This document shows positions 27,772 to 39,320 of a DNA stretch of 64,000 nt, one piece after another. Position 1 is the stretch's first letter, and each line of letters starts with the position of its first letter. The stretch covers positions 1 through 64,000 of the forward strand of contig CACYXI010000011.1 of the NCBI GenBank assembly GCA_902778265.1, read 5' to 3'. The notes beneath the pieces are model-generated. The model made no database searches. It saw only the letters and a list, made by a program, of their open reading frames with translations, and was not told the origin of the DNA. This DNA comes from an uncultured Bacteroidales bacterium (GTDB lineage: Bacteria > Bacteroidota > Bacteroidia > Bacteroidales > Bacteroidaceae). The translations under genes and the position numbers were made by a program.

Positions 27772-30700
27772 ATGACCTACATCATAAAAAACATATTATC
27801 TCGCTACCCTAATCAGAGTGTCTTCAACAGATTCCTCGGAGCAACTATCCTTGCGCTTATCCTTTTGATAGGAGGAAGTAGTAGTGCGTGGGCTCAAACC
27901 GTTACTGCCACTTGGAGTTTTAGAACTGGCGGAAACATGTGGGCTAATACAAGTGTTAATGACTTGGATTTACAGAATTCGTCACATTCTGTACAGACCA
28001 CTCCGTCTAATATTGCTATGGTTATAGATGCCTCCACTTCTGGAGCAAAGTTTTATACGAAAGGACGATCTGATTGGGCGCAGACAAATACAAACACAAA
28101 ATTTCGTGTTCCTGTAGTTTCAACAGATGATATTGTATCTGTTGAGATGTATAGTGCTAACTCCATCAATATTGGTTCTACTCCTATCGCTACTACCACA
28201 GTAAATCATCACGTCACATCTGTGGAAGTTAGTCAAGGATATGTAGAAATAACTTGTACAGCTGATACTTATCTTGGTTCTATTTCTGTAAGCCTTCATA
28301 ACAATGTTTCTTTTGTCGCAAATTGGGACTGGCAGAATACTGAATTAACAAGTGCTAATGGAACAGGATTGACTCCTGTTAATATAAATTCAGATATTAA
28401 TGGTGTCTCTTTAGAAGTATTTGGAAAGGATGGTGGAAACTATAAACTATCAGATAGAGGATCTGATGCTCAGTTTAATAATGGTACTGTCATTCGAGTT
28501 CCTGTTTATTCAGTTGGGGATAAAATATCAATTGTCGCAAATTATAGTTATGCGTTTACCGTTGCTGGTACTGCTGCGTCAGATCTGACAACTCAGTATG
28601 TTGCGTCATCGACAGATGTTGCAAATGGTTATGTGGAAATTATAGCAACAGGGAGTGCATATTTATATTCAATGAGTTTAACTCATCATGCTTTCTATGA
28701 TTTCGCCTTACCAATGATTGGAGACAATAAATTCTTTGGAAGTCCAGTTACTGATGGGAAATCTTATTATGTTGTGGCGAGTTCGAATGGTGTTGCATTT
28801 ATGTCAGAGACAGCACCTGAATTCTATAATGCAGAAATGTCTTTTAGGGCATATAATGGCGATCAGCATGGTTATGAGAATATGGTCGCTAAAATACCTG
28901 TAACTCCAGGAAAATATGATGTTACAATTGGTAATTGTAATGTAGCTGGCACAAATAGTGGTTATTATAAGCTTTCTGTTGGTAGTGGAACCGTATCTCC
29001 AACGGAAATTAATGCAAATACCAATTGTTATCATCTGAATACGGCATCAAATAAGACAAAGCAACGCGTTATAGTGTCGGACGCTACAACACTTACAATT
29101 ATGTATGGAGGAAACTCTTCGTCATATACCCCTTATTTCGCGATTGAGAAGCTTGTCGAGTCTGGTCATTCCTTGAATGTATCAGTAACTCCTGATGGTG
29201 CAGGAACTATTGAAGGTGATGGTTCTTATCCTGCCGAAACAAGTGTTACGCTTAATGCTACGGCAAATCGTGGTTATAGGTTTGTAAAGTGGACTGATGC
29301 AAGTGATAATCAGCTCTCCACATCCACATCGTATAATGTCACAATGCCTGATGAAGATGTTAGCTATAATGCTGTGTTTGAGGCATTGCCATCTTATACC
29401 ATTTCTTTCAGTTCAGGTGAAGTAACGGGATTTATAGGTTCACTACCTTCTACAATAACCAATTATGAAGGTGAGACTTGGACCGTGCCAGTAAATCACA
29501 CTTTGTATAAAGAGGGCTATACATTGGTAGGTTGGAGCGATGGCAGTACTACATATCATGCAGGGGATATCATCTCAGAGACTAAAGCCCTGACCCCTGT
29601 CTTTGTTGCCAATACAAAGTCTATTGCTACCAGAGCATCGGCTGTTACTGCTACTTGGGATTTCCAAAGAGGAAATGGTGCTCCTACTTTCGCTTTAGAG
29701 GGAGCAGGCGCAACTGGATTCTTGGTAACTCAGGCAACCGTTGATGGTACTACGATTGATTGTAAGCTTGATATTGATGCTGTTTCTGGCAAATTCAATA
29801 ATGCAAGTTGGACTGATTGGGCACAGGTAAACAATGGAACTAAATTTACTGTGCCATCATGCAAGAATGCAACAATAACAGCATTTGTCATGCAAAATGC
29901 AACAGCAACGACAATTGCTGGTGAGATTCCTACAATGTCCTCAAATAATGCGAGTGTTACTACTACATCCGCAAAATTGACGCAACAGATTGTTGCATCA
30001 AGTGATATCCAGTACATAAGATCCATTACGGTCGTCTATCCTGTAAAAGAGGAAGATGTATCATATACGGCAACTTGGGACTGGAATCATGGATCACCTT
30101 CTACGTTAAGAGGTGCAACAGCCTTTGAGGGTACGTCAGGCACATTGGCATCTGATAATCCAGAAATAGAGATGACTGTCGATGCTTCTTCAGGTAAGAT
30201 GGCTTATGATACATATGGTCATACTTATCTAAATGCTGGGACTAAGATCAGAGTTCCTATTAAGGCTGAAGGAGATAAGGTTTCATTCTATTTCCATAGT
30301 TATAATGATACTTATAGGTATTTTAAGGCTCATGGAAAAGCAATGACAGGACAGAAGTGTGACTACGTAGCTACTGCTGCCGATGCTGCTGCGGGATATG
30401 TGGAATTTGTTGCCGATGGTAATACCGTTTATATTTATTCCATGTCAGTCAGTCATAGCCCTTCATTGGAAGATTTCGTGATAAACTTGATGACGAATAC
30501 TCCTATTCTTCCTGATGGTGTTGAGGCAAAGAGTGAATCAAGTGCAGCTCCTTGGTATAATGGAGATCATGGATGGGCAAATTATGTGTTTAAGTTTACT
30601 GCAAGGGAGTCCGTGAAGATCACGATGCAGACTTGCTGTTATGGTGCAAATGCCTGTGTAAAGGATGCTATGGGTAAGGATGCTAATGTTTTGGGAACTC

Positions 30701-33700
30701 TTGATACAAAGGCTGACGATTGTAGTGGTGAGGTGTCATGGTTTTATATATCCGACGGAACGGCAAAGGATTTGTATGTATATTGTGGAGACTATTGCCA
30801 TTTCGTGAAAGTAGAGAAGGTGGATGCTCCAGAAGAGAATGAAGTGATCGATATACCTGAAGGACTCTATGACTTCGTCGTGACAAATGTAGATGAGCTG
30901 AATGCGGCACTTGCTGTTGCGGGAACTTCATCTGATAGGAATACTATTTTCGTGATGAATGGAACATACGAGCTTGGTACAGAATATGATACTCAGGTCA
31001 AGGACTATACCACGCTTGTAGGACAGAGCCGTGACGGTGTTATCATTCAGAATCACCCTACGACAGAGGGTATATGGTCGTCAGCTACGTTGAAGACTGG
31101 TTCAAATGTCATAATACAGAATCTTACATTGCATAGTATTGTGGCATATAATAGTAGTACAAAAGCAGAGCGTGGTACCGCCCTCTATGACGAAGGCTCC
31201 GGCAACGTATATAAGAACATTCGTCTGCTTGGTCGTCAGGACACATACTATTCTCATGATAACGCGACCTCATTCTTTGAGGATTGTGAGATACATGGTG
31301 CCGTGGATTTCATCTGCGGTAGTGGTAATGTGTGGTTTGAGAAGTGTGACCTGTTGATAGAGTCCTCAAGTGAGGCGTATATCACAGCTGCAAGAAAACA
31401 TGAGACGGGAGGATATAATGGATATATCTTCAATGAGTGTACCATTGATAATGCTGATGGTGCGAATATGGCAGGAAAGTATTATCTCGGTCGTGCGTGG
31501 GATAATCAGGCAAAGGTTTCATATTACAAGACCACTAAGAATATAGCACCACATGGTGACAAATGGACTGTAATGGAAGGTGGTAAGCATTTGGTGAGTA
31601 TTGATTCAGAGAGCAGTCCGTCAAATCCACGTACTTTGCCTATCACACAAAAGCCTGTACCTGCAAGCATCACGGTAGAAAACGGTGTAATCACATGGTC
31701 GGCTGTTACGGGTGCAAAGGCATACGCTATTTTTAAGGGTAATGGTATCATTGCTGTGGTAGATAAGGATGTTCGTACTTATTACGTTGGTGCTCAGTCT
31801 TCGGCAAAGGGATTTGGCAGACATAAAGCGGCAAGCATCTCAGACAAGAAGTATTCTGTAGCTGCAATAGATGCCGATGGTGTTATTGGTGAATTGGCTA
31901 CCGACAGGGAGGTTGCAGCCCTCGATGCCTCCTTCTTCTATGACTTCCGTCTCTCTAATTTCGATTTCAATGATCATGAGCTTATATCAACGATAGGAGA
32001 AAACTGCAAGTATAATGGCGCTCAGCATGGCTGGGAGTTTGATGCTGATTGTGGCTTCTCCGTTCAGGTGGTTGGTAATGCGAGGGTGGATGTAAGCCGT
32101 TGTATGTATGGTGGTGGAAAGTTCACGGTAACGTCGGATAATGGCGGTACTATCACCCCTAATATGTTTGCGGCTACGGCTGCTTCTGATGGCGGTACTA
32201 TTACTATTAACTATGAAGGCCCTGCCACAACACTCAATTTCGTTTCTGATGGTCAGAGCTTTGTACATAGTGTAAGGGTTACGAATGATGGTGCGGTAGC
32301 TGTCAAATTTGAAGATACCAAGGATAAGGTGACTATCCATAACAATTTGCCTGGTGCGTATGTATATTACACTATCGACGGTACTGAGCCTACTACCACG
32401 AACTATAAGGAGAGGTTCAGCGAGGCATCCCATGTAGTGTCTTCTATAAAGGACTGTTGGGTAAAGGCTATCTGTGTTATGGACGGAGAGGTGATACATT
32501 CTGTGTCAAGATTCTGTCGTAGCACCTTTGCCGGATTCTCATGGGATTTCTCAAATGGCAGTACGCTTCTTGGTAGTGAGAAATCAAGTTTCTCAACAGG
32601 CGTAGTCATTGACGATAGAGGAAACACATTCCTTGTGCCTGTGGGCGACCTCTCATCTTCCATTGATATCACTACTGCGTATCATGATGGACAGCATGGC
32701 TATGTGGGTATTGAAGCCACAGTTCCTGTGGATGGTCCTGTAATCGTTACTATCGGAAACTGTAAGTACGGCAATGGTAAGATAATCATAAAGACAGCAG
32801 AAGGAGCAAGTGTTAGCTTAGATCCGAGTGCAGCAGGTAACTGCTATGATGGAAACAAGACCGAGAATTTCGTTAGATATGAATATACTGGTGGGCCTAC
32901 TGTTCTAACAATAGTTGGAGAGAAAGGAAAAACGGTTTATATCCCTTACCTCTCAGTTCGTGATGCAAGTGCTACAAGGGTGAAGTTCGTCAACAGATAC
33001 CCAAAGACGCTTCTTGGCACTGCGCCTGATGAGGTGGAGGTGAACGAGGCGCATCAGGCATTCATACCATATAACACTACCCTCTATCGTGAAGGTTGGG
33101 CTGTTACTGGTTGGGAGGATTCAGAGACTGGCACGAAGTATGAGCTTGGCAGAAGCTACACCTTCTATAATAACGCTACGCTCTATCCTGTACTTACGAA
33201 GTGTACCAAGGCTATTACTGATACGAATGAGCCTCTCGAGGTTACATGGCCTTTCGATCAGCTTGATGGTGCTCCAAGGTTCACGTTGCACAATTCCAAC
33301 AGCGATCCTACTACTATGACATACGTTAAGAGCGTGAATGTGGAAGGTTCAATGGTTGATGTGCCTCTCGTGCTTGACGCTACGCTGAATAAGATTGACA
33401 ATAATGATGATCGTGTGAATGCCTTGGAGGGTCGTGGTGGTCAGTTTAATGACAATAGTGCTATCATACTCCCTGCTGTATATGGTATGACCATAACGCT
33501 CAACGCATCCGAAAAGAATGATAAGCTTTATGATACAACCACCAAATTCTCGGGCGAGAATTGTGCAGTCGTAAAACTGCGCGACGGAGAAAACTTTATT
33601 ACGGGTGTGGTTTCTGACGATGGCAAGTCCGTCACCTTTACCTATAACGGTGATTCTCCTACTATTGATGTATTTATCGAAAAGTCAGGTTCTGGATCTA

Positions 33701-36700
33701 CATGGGGCTTCTTCCATAGCCTTAGTGTGACCTATCCGGTACTGCCTAATGTTGTGCTGGCCAATGTGATAACCAATGCCGATGCAGAGGCATTCCCTAA
33801 CGAGGATCCTGCTAATGCAGGTGAGGCTACCGTTACGCTCCAGTCGGCAGGTGCATCTCATACCAATACAGGTTCAAGATTCAGAGTAGGAGATGTTGTT
33901 AAGTTGCAATCTAAGGCAGAATACGGCTATGAGCTTGCCGGCTTCAGAAAGAGAGTGTCGGAAGGAGATCCTGAGACGATTACATATACAGGACCAACAA
34001 CTCTTGATGATGGCAGTACGGTTATTACTGCTGAATTTACCGTAGTCGATGAGGGCATCACGACCATCGAGGCTCTCTTTACTCGCCGTAGCAATCTCGT
34101 TAAGATTACTGCTACTTCCGCTGATATAAACTTGGGTAATGTCAGTCTGTCGCCTAAGTATAGTAACTTGTATAACAAACTTGCGAATGGTGTGACGGCA
34201 TACTATGTGCCTGGTACTGCGGTTTCCGTGAGTGCGGAGGCCGAGAAGGATTATATCATTGAAAAATGGGTTGATGGCGAGACCGAAATTTCAGGTAAGA
34301 ATGTATATCCAATTACGGCTACCGTAGGCGAGAACAAGAATATCGTGGCTCACTTCAAGTTGGGTGCTATTGGTACTGTAATATTCGACATTTCAAACAG
34401 AGGTGTTCACGATGTGGCTGACCCTAAAACTTTCAATAGTGCTGTCAGTATTACTCCTGCAAGCATTGCAAATGTGCGCTCGTTCTATGTCCCGAATAAC
34501 TACACCTTCTTCAGAGATCAGCATACCTTGACGCATTGGGTTGACACTGTAACAAAAAGAAAGTATGAGCCTGGTAAATACTATTCGTTTGAGAAAGATG
34601 GAGATGTCCTCACGCTGACGCCTGTGTTCGTGCATAACATCGCCGATAAGGAGAATCGTACTCGTGGTGATGCGTTGTACTGGGATTTCCGCACCGCGAA
34701 TCTGATGCAGGAAATAGATATAGAAGAGCCTAATAAGGATTTCTTCTGGACGAGCAAGGTTTCTGTGCAGGTAATTGAGGATGGTGAGCGTCGTGACCAT
34801 ACCCGTGACGTGGCTCTATGGATACATACCAATTCAGAAGGCTTCGTGCGCAACAACGACCTTCCTGAATGGGTTACGTTCGGTCCAGGAACCAAGATCG
34901 ACATACCATCATGTGCCGGTGCTACGCTCAAGATGTACACCTACTCTGAAATCACTTCCACCACTTTCGACGGTCATATTCCTGTGATTGATGAGGCGGC
35001 TACGAGAGAGCTGCACGAACAGGGAGAGGTGGGCTATGTATATACCTATACCACCTCTAACCCAGAAGCGCGTGTGTCTATCGTCATTGGTGATGATAAT
35101 AGCTACTACAAGTGGGTAAGGTGTTATTCTCTGCCTGCCAGCCGAATGGAGCTCCACATGGATGTGGATGATGATGTTCATGGAGAGATTGTTGAGATAA
35201 GGGGTAATGGAGAATTTGAGGCTGAGGAGCTTGCTGATGGTGGCTTCTCGTTCCAGAAAGGTAATCGCGTGCATGTCACATTCAAGCGTAAGTTCGGATA
35301 TGAATTTGAAAAGATCGTGGATCTCGACAAGATGAATGAGCAAGGCACCGACAACTTCTCTATGGTTGAGCTGGAAAGGGAAAATGGTGTAATCACAGGT
35401 GTCAAGATGGTTGCATCTGATGGATACAGCCATGAGGATGCCGTAAAGAAATCCGATGGCTCATGGGTTAGCTCATTGGTTACCTTACGCCCATTGTCTG
35501 TCGCTGATGGTGAGCGTGAAGCATACGAGCTGGATTTTGGTATAAGCTCGCACCGTAACCTTGAGATTCGCTTCAAGGCAAAACCTACATATTACGTCAC
35601 GTTTAGTGCTGGTGATGTTGCATCCGGAATTGCCCCTGAACCTGTATGGGTTGAGGCAGGCGATAAGTTCACCATACCTTATAATAAGACCTTATTCTAT
35701 AACGACCATACCCTAAAGGCATGGGAAGATGAATATGGTAATCAGTACACGCTCGGGACAGAATATACGGCTCCTGCAAAAGACCTCCGTCTGCATCCTG
35801 TCTTCGTGGAGAATACTTTTACCATTCTCGACATAGAAGAAGATACCAAGGTGACATGGGAGCTCACCAAGAGAAAGGGTGCTCCAAACATAGAATACGA
35901 GCGTTCATCTGGTCTCATTGTCTCTCAGCTTTATAAGGGCAGTGATTTCATCGACCTGAAAATTGACCTCAATGCATCTGACTGGCTTGATTCCGATGGT
36001 AAGGAGATTATGCTCAATGGTCGTGTGCTTGCTGGTAAGTTCAATAACATGGCATACGATGACCGTTGTCAGATTAATGAGTACTCATCCATCACGTTCT
36101 CAGCCATAAGAGGATGTGTCATAGAACTTGAGGCTCTTGATAATATACCGACTGCTGTAAAGATATCAGGCGATTCACATGAGCCTGCAAAGACGATATC
36201 TTATACTCATGTGTTTGGACGTAGGCAACACTCGGTAGAGTTTGAGAGTGACGGCGATAACAGTAGTACCTACTCAACCTGGTGTACGGCTCTGTCTATC
36301 ACCTACAAGCCATTCCACGAGGACTTGCCAGAGCTGTCTTCCGTAGCTGTTAATGGGGGAGATATTTCGGAAGAACAGCTTACAACCCTCAAAGCCAACA
36401 AGGAAATCACCGTTAATTTCGTGGTAGGTGATAATGACGACTTCCCAGAGGTTTCGGCAGTGCCAGCCAATGGCTTGTGTGAAATCATTCAGGCTAACCT
36501 CAGCACCCGTAAGGCTGAGATAGTCCTTGTTTCAAATGGTGGTCTCACCATTGATACATACACCATTAACTTTAATGCTACCGTTAGTACTGCTCCTGAG
36601 CTTGAGGGTAGCCCAAGCATATACGTCAATACCACTGGCTATAATGCATCAGCTATTCCATGGGATCAGCCTATTGATGGTACTATCAGCATCAACTTCA

Positions 36701-38928
36701 ACCGAACAATGGCTGCCGTGGGTAGTGGTGCAGACATCAAGCTCTACGATGGGGCTGAGCCTGTTGGCGAGGCTCTTACTGCTCATCAAGGCTCTACCCT
36801 CGTGTTCAGATACTGGGATCTTGATGTTGACAAGGAATACACCCTTACCATCCCTGCAAATACCTTGCACGATGTATATAATGGTGTATATAGCGATGCA
36901 ATCACGGTCACATTCAAGACCGCGAAAGACATCATCTCAGTTGAGCACAGAAAGTTCAACTGGATAGTGGGTGTTGACGGCACTCTGTCTGAAGGCATCA
37001 ATGCAGCCAATAGTACAGGAGGCCTTGCACGCTTCTATATCTTCGTGCCTGATGGTGAGTATGAGCTTGAAGGTAACGATAATATTGTGCCTACTACCGA
37101 GGAGGATGCCACCACGCTCTATGATGATGAGGGCAACCGTCGCGATGACCTCCTTGGTGCCAATCTCAATAACAAGAAGACAACGCTAACCCGTGCAAAC
37201 GTATCTATTATTGGTCAGAGTCAGACAGGCACCAAGATATACAACCACCCTGTAATTGAAGGTATCGACTATACTGCCACTCTCCATTTGCCTGCATCGG
37301 CAACCGATTTCTATGCACAGGATCTCACTCTTGAGAATCGTTTCAACTATCGTCGCTCAATGGGTAACGCCCAAAACAGTGCCGCTCGTGCTGTGGCACT
37401 TCAGGGACATGGTGATCGAATGATTCTGAAGAACGTGTCTCTATGGAGCTATCAAGATACCTATTATTCAAGTAACACAGAGACTTATAGTCACTTCTGT
37501 TCATACTTGGATAACTGCTCTATTGCGGGCGTTGTTGACTGGGTATGCGGTGGTGGAAATATCTGGCTTGAGAAGTGTGATCTCATCCATCGTGACCGTG
37601 CCGGAAACAATATGGCAGCTCCTCACACCAATGCCGATCAGGAATGGGGTATGGTGTTCAATAACTGTACCATAAAGCCGGAGGTAGAGGTTGGCTCTCT
37701 GCAATATATGACAGACAAGGACTGGACTCTTGCCCGCCCATGGGGAACCAATCCTGGGCAGTCACCAGCCTGTACGTTCATAAACACCACCATGAGCCCT
37801 CTTCCACGCGATGCAGGTTGGGGACTTATGTACGGTGGTATGGTATTGCGTTTCCATGAGTATAAGACAAGGGATGCCTCTGGAAACCTCGTCTCTCTTG
37901 CTAACCGTTCACTTGCAGCCTGTGCTCCAGCCGTAGGCTCTGACGATTGCATCCTCTCAGATGCCGAGGCTTCAGCATATAAGGTTAATGAGGTTCTTGA
38001 GTTTAACCCAACGGTATATACAGCCCAGCGTAATGCAGTCACCGATCTCAGTATCGAGGATGGTGTTCTCACATGGAAGGAAAGTGCTGATAAAATGGAT
38101 CTCTGTTACTTCATCTTCAAGAAAGATGCCGATGGCAAATGGAAATACTTTGCCAACGTAGCAGAAACAAGCTTCGACTTCAACCTATACGGTGAGGATA
38201 TTCGTGAGGGCATCTTCATGGTTCGTGCAGCCAATCAGCGAGGCGGTCTCGGTGCTTTCTCTGATTCTATTGAATATAAGGAGATCGAGAAGTTCAACCT
38301 CACCATCACAGAGGTTGGCACTAATCCGGGTATGGGTTGGTCAACCATCTGCCTGCCAAACAATGCCAAGGTGCCTTCGGGCGAAATCTGGGTATATGCC
38401 GCTGTCAGCATCAATGATAACGTCATCACCTTGAAGAAGGTAGATTATGTCAATGCCAATGTAGGATATGTGGTTTATGGCAAGGCAGGCACCTACACCT
38501 TCCGTGGCTCATCCAATAAGACAAAGTACAAGTCATACCTCAGTGGAAATCCTTCTGATGCCAAGGTATCAGCAAGCACCACCAACTGCTACACCCTCGC
38601 CTATAAGGCTAACGTGAGCGGTATTGGTTTCTACAAATACACCGGCACGTGGCTCAATCCTTACAAGGCATATCTTGATGTAGAGGTCTTCAAGCAGCTC
38701 AACAACTCCAGCGAAGATGAAAGTGCGCTTCTCAGCAAGGCATCCGCCAAGGGCATCCGTTTCGTCTTCGCTCCCGATGATGACGTCACCAATCTCCCTC
38801 TCCGTGACCTCAAAGCCACCATCACCTACGATACCGATGCCATCTACGACCTCTCCGGCCGTCGCATCCTCAACCCGCTCCCCGGTCACATCTACATCAT
38901 CAACGGCACCTCAACCCTCTGGCAGTAA
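27772..38928 (+). CDS. Giant secreted protein with two pectin methylesterase (CE8) domains
   Basis: The protein has 3718 residues, with a signal peptide ending SSAWA-Q. Two pectinesterase domains are visible. The first (about 1030-1300) has GRQDTYY, GAVDFICG and LGRAWD. The second (about 3060-3390) has SYQDTYY, GVVDWVCG and LARPWG. The Gln, the two Asp and the Arg/Trp of the family active site are present in both. They should remove methyl esters from homogalacturonan outside the cell. Between them lie many beta-sandwich-like modules that begin with a W-D-F/W-D-W type strand, about four InlB/Listeria-Bacteroides type repeats (TL-x-GW), a chitobiase-C-like segment (YYTIDGTEPT near 1530) and an Ig-like region. 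The tail (IYDLSGRRI...GHIYIINGT) resembles a type IX sorting domain. Confidence 0.85.
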   Translation: MTYIIKNILSRYPNQSVFNRFLGATILALILLIGGSSSAWAQTVTATWSFRTGGNMWANTSVNDLDLQNSSHSVQTTPSNIAMVIDASTSGAKFYTKGRSDWAQTNTNTKFRVPVVSTDDIVSVEMYSANSINIGSTPIATTTVNHHVTSVEVSQGYVEITCTADTYLGSISVSLHNNVSFVANWDWQNTELTSANGTGLTPVNINSDINGVSLEVFGKDGGNYKLSDRGSDAQFNNGTVIRVPVYSVGDKISIVANYSYAFTVAGTAASDLTTQYVASSTDVANGYVEIIATGSAYLYSMSLTHHAFYDFALPMIGDNKFFGSPVTDGKSYYVVASSNGVAFMSETAPEFYNAEMSFRAYNGDQHGYENMVAKIPVTPGKYDVTIGNCNVAGTNSGYYKLSVGSGTVSPTEINANTNCYHLNTASNKTKQRVIVSDATTLTIMYGGNSSSYTPYFAIEKLVESGHSLNVSVTPDGAGTIEGDGSYPAETSVTLNATANRGYRFVKWTDASDNQLSTSTSYNVTMPDEDVSYNAVFEALPSYTISFSSGEVTGFIGSLPSTITNYEGETWTVPVNHTLYKEGYTLVGWSDGSTTYHAGDIISETKALTPVFVANTKSIATRASAVTATWDFQRGNGAPTFALEGAGATGFLVTQATVDGTTIDCKLDIDAVSGKFNNASWTDWAQVNNGTKFTVPSCKNATITAFVMQNATATTIAGEIPTMSSNNASVTTTSAKLTQQIVASSDIQYIRSITVVYPVKEEDVSYTATWDWNHGSPSTLRGATAFEGTSGTLASDNPEIEMTVDASSGKMAYDTYGHTYLNAGTKIRVPIKAEGDKVSFYFHSYNDTYRYFKAHGKAMTGQKCDYVATAADAAAGYVEFVADGNTVYIYSMSVSHSPSLEDFVINLMTNTPILPDGVEAKSESSAAPWYNGDHGWANYVFKFTARESVKITMQTCCYGANACVKDAMGKDANVLGTLDTKADDCSGEVSWFYISDGTAKDLYVYCGDYCHFVKVEKVDAPEENEVIDIPEGLYDFVVTNVDELNAALAVAGTSSDRNTIFVMNGTYELGTEYDTQVKDYTTLVGQSRDGVIIQNHPTTEGIWSSATLKTGSNVIIQNLTLHSIVAYNSSTKAERGTALYDEGSGNVYKNIRLLGRQDTYYSHDNATSFFEDCEIHGAVDFICGSGNVWFEKCDLLIESSSEAYITAARKHETGGYNGYIFNECTIDNADGANMAGKYYLGRAWDNQAKVSYYKTTKNIAPHGDKWTVMEGGKHLVSIDSESSPSNPRTLPITQKPVPASITVENGVITWSAVTGAKAYAIFKGNGIIAVVDKDVRTYYVGAQSSAKGFGRHKAASISDKKYSVAAIDADGVIGELATDREVAALDASFFYDFRLSNFDFNDHELISTIGENCKYNGAQHGWEFDADCGFSVQVVGNARVDVSRCMYGGGKFTVTSDNGGTITPNMFAATAASDGGTITINYEGPATTLNFVSDGQSFVHSVRVTNDGAVAVKFEDTKDKVTIHNNLPGAYVYYTIDGTEPTTTNYKERFSEASHVVSSIKDCWVKAICVMDGEVIHSVSRFCRSTFAGFSWDFSNGSTLLGSEKSSFSTGVVIDDRGNTFLVPVGDLSSSIDITTAYHDGQHGYVGIEATVPVDGPVIVTIGNCKYGNGKIIIKTAEGASVSLDPSAAGNCYDGNKTENFVRYEYTGGPTVLTIVGEKGKTVYIPYLSVRDASATRVKFVNRYPKTLLGTAPDEVEVNEAHQAFIPYNTTLYREGWAVTGWEDSETGTKYELGRSYTFYNNATLYPVLTKCTKAITDTNEPLEVTWPFDQLDGAPRFTLHNSNSDPTTMTYVKSVNVEGSMVDVPLVLDATLNKIDNNDDRVNALEGRGGQFNDNSAIILPAVYGMTITLNASEKNDKLYDTTTKFSGENCAVVKLRDGENFITGVVSDDGKSVTFTYNGDSPTIDVFIEKSGSGSTWGFFHSLSVTYPVLPNVVLANVITNADAEAFPNEDPANAGEATVTLQSAGASHTNTGSRFRVGDVVKLQSKAEYGYELAGFRKRVSEGDPETITYTGPTTLDDGSTVITAEFTVVDEGITTIEALFTRRSNLVKITATSADINLGNVSLSPKYSNLYNKLANGVTAYYVPGTAVSVSAEAEKDYIIEKWVDGETEISGKNVYPITATVGENKNIVAHFKLGAIGTVIFDISNRGVHDVADPKTFNSAVSITPASIANVRSFYVPNNYTFFRDQHTLTHWVDTVTKRKYEPGKYYSFEKDGDVLTLTPVFVHNIADKENRTRGDALYWDFRTANLMQEIDIEEPNKDFFWTSKVSVQVIEDGERRDHTRDVALWIHTNSEGFVRNNDLPEWVTFGPGTKIDIPSCAGATLKMYTYSEITSTTFDGHIPVIDEAATRELHEQGEVGYVYTYTTSNPEARVSIVIGDDNSYYKWVRCYSLPASRMELHMDVDDDVHGEIVEIRGNGEFEAEELADGGFSFQKGNRVHVTFKRKFGYEFEKIVDLDKMNEQGTDNFSMVELERENGVITGVKMVASDGYSHEDAVKKSDGSWVSSLVTLRPLSVADGEREAYELDFGISSHRNLEIRFKAKPTYYVTFSAGDVASGIAPEPVWVEAGDKFTIPYNKTLFYNDHTLKAWEDEYGNQYTLGTEYTAPAKDLRLHPVFVENTFTILDIEEDTKVTWELTKRKGAPNIEYERSSGLIVSQLYKGSDFIDLKIDLNASDWLDSDGKEIMLNGRVLAGKFNNMAYDDRCQINEYSSITFSAIRGCVIELEALDNIPTAVKISGDSHEPAKTISYTHVFGRRQHSVEFESDGDNSSTYSTWCTALSITYKPFHEDLPELSSVAVNGGDISEEQLTTLKANKEITVNFVVGDNDDFPEVSAVPANGLCEIIQANLSTRKAEIVLVSNGGLTIDTYTINFNATVSTAPELEGSPSIYVNTTGYNASAIPWDQPIDGTISINFNRTMAAVGSGADIKLYDGAEPVGEALTAHQGSTLVFRYWDLDVDKEYTLTIPANTLHDVYNGVYSDAITVTFKTAKDIISVEHRKFNWIVGVDGTLSEGINAANSTGGLARFYIFVPDGEYELEGNDNIVPTTEEDATTLYDDEGNRRDDLLGANLNNKKTTLTRANVSIIGQSQTGTKIYNHPVIEGIDYTATLHLPASATDFYAQDLTLENRFNYRRSMGNAQNSAARAVALQGHGDRMILKNVSLWSYQDTYYSSNTETYSHFCSYLDNCSIAGVVDWVCGGGNIWLEKCDLIHRDRAGNNMAAPHTNADQEWGMVFNNCTIKPEVEVGSLQYMTDKDWTLARPWGTNPGQSPACTFINTTMSPLPRDAGWGLMYGGMVLRFHEYKTRDASGNLVSLANRSLAACAPAVGSDDCILSDAEASAYKVNEVLEFNPTVYTAQRNAVTDLSIEDGVLTWKESADKMDLCYFIFKKDADGKWKYFANVAETSFDFNLYGEDIREGIFMVRAANQRGGLGAFSDSIEYKEIEKFNLTITEVGTNPGMGWSTICLPNNAKVPSGEIWVYAAVSINDNVITLKKVDYVNANVGYVVYGKAGTYTFRGSSNKTKYKSYLSGNPSDAKVSASTTNCYTLAYKANVSGIGFYKYTGTWLNPYKAYLDVEVFKQLNNSSEDESALLSKASAKGIRFVFAPDDDVTNLPLRDLKATITYDTDAIYDLSGRRILNPLPGHIYIINGTSTLWQ

Positions 38929-39020
38929 TTGGGTATATCAGGCTTAGTGTGTAGAGTTCAGCGTGTAGTGCACAGTGTTTAGTGTGTAGAGTTTAGTGTG
39001 TAGGTGTGTGTGTGTAGGTA

Positions 39021-39165
39021 CCAGTGTATAGCCGAGTTCGGCTATCCCCTCGTTATGGTGTAGCGGTTAGTGTGTAGAGCCCATTGTATAGCCGAGTTCG
39101 GTTATCCCCTCGTTATGGTGTAGCGGTTAGTGTGTAGAGCCCATTGTATAGCCGAGTTCGGCTAT
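39021..39165. repeat. 60-bp tandem repeat, about 2.4 copies
   Basis: The period is exactly 60 bp: ATAGCCGAGTTCGGCTAT, then CCCCTCGTTATGGTGTAGCG, then GTTAGTGTGTAGAGCCCATT. The first word is a member of the GCC-N6-GGC 12-mer family. Upstream (38940-39020) is a degenerate run of GTGTAG/TTTAGTGTGT words. Confidence 0.85.
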
Positions 39166-39195
39166 ACATTGGCTCGCCCCTTTATCTTCCCTCTT

Positions 39196-39320
39196 AGCCA
39201 TATTTGGCTAAGAGCCGTCTTTAGCTCTTCCCACTGCTGAGCTCGGTTGTCGTGTTGCCGTCTTTGGCATCCCCTGCCGTCTTTGGCATCCCCCCATGCG
39301 GGAGCCGTACATGGCTCCCC
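39196..39320. repeat. GCC-N6-GGC 12-mers, intergenic cluster 1
   Basis: Successive units are GCCATATTTGGC, GCCGTCTTTAGC, GCCGTCTTTGGC (twice) and GCCGTACATGGC, several with extended pairing either side (TAGCC...GGCTA, GGAGCC...GGCTCC). No gene lies here. Confidence 0.8.
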
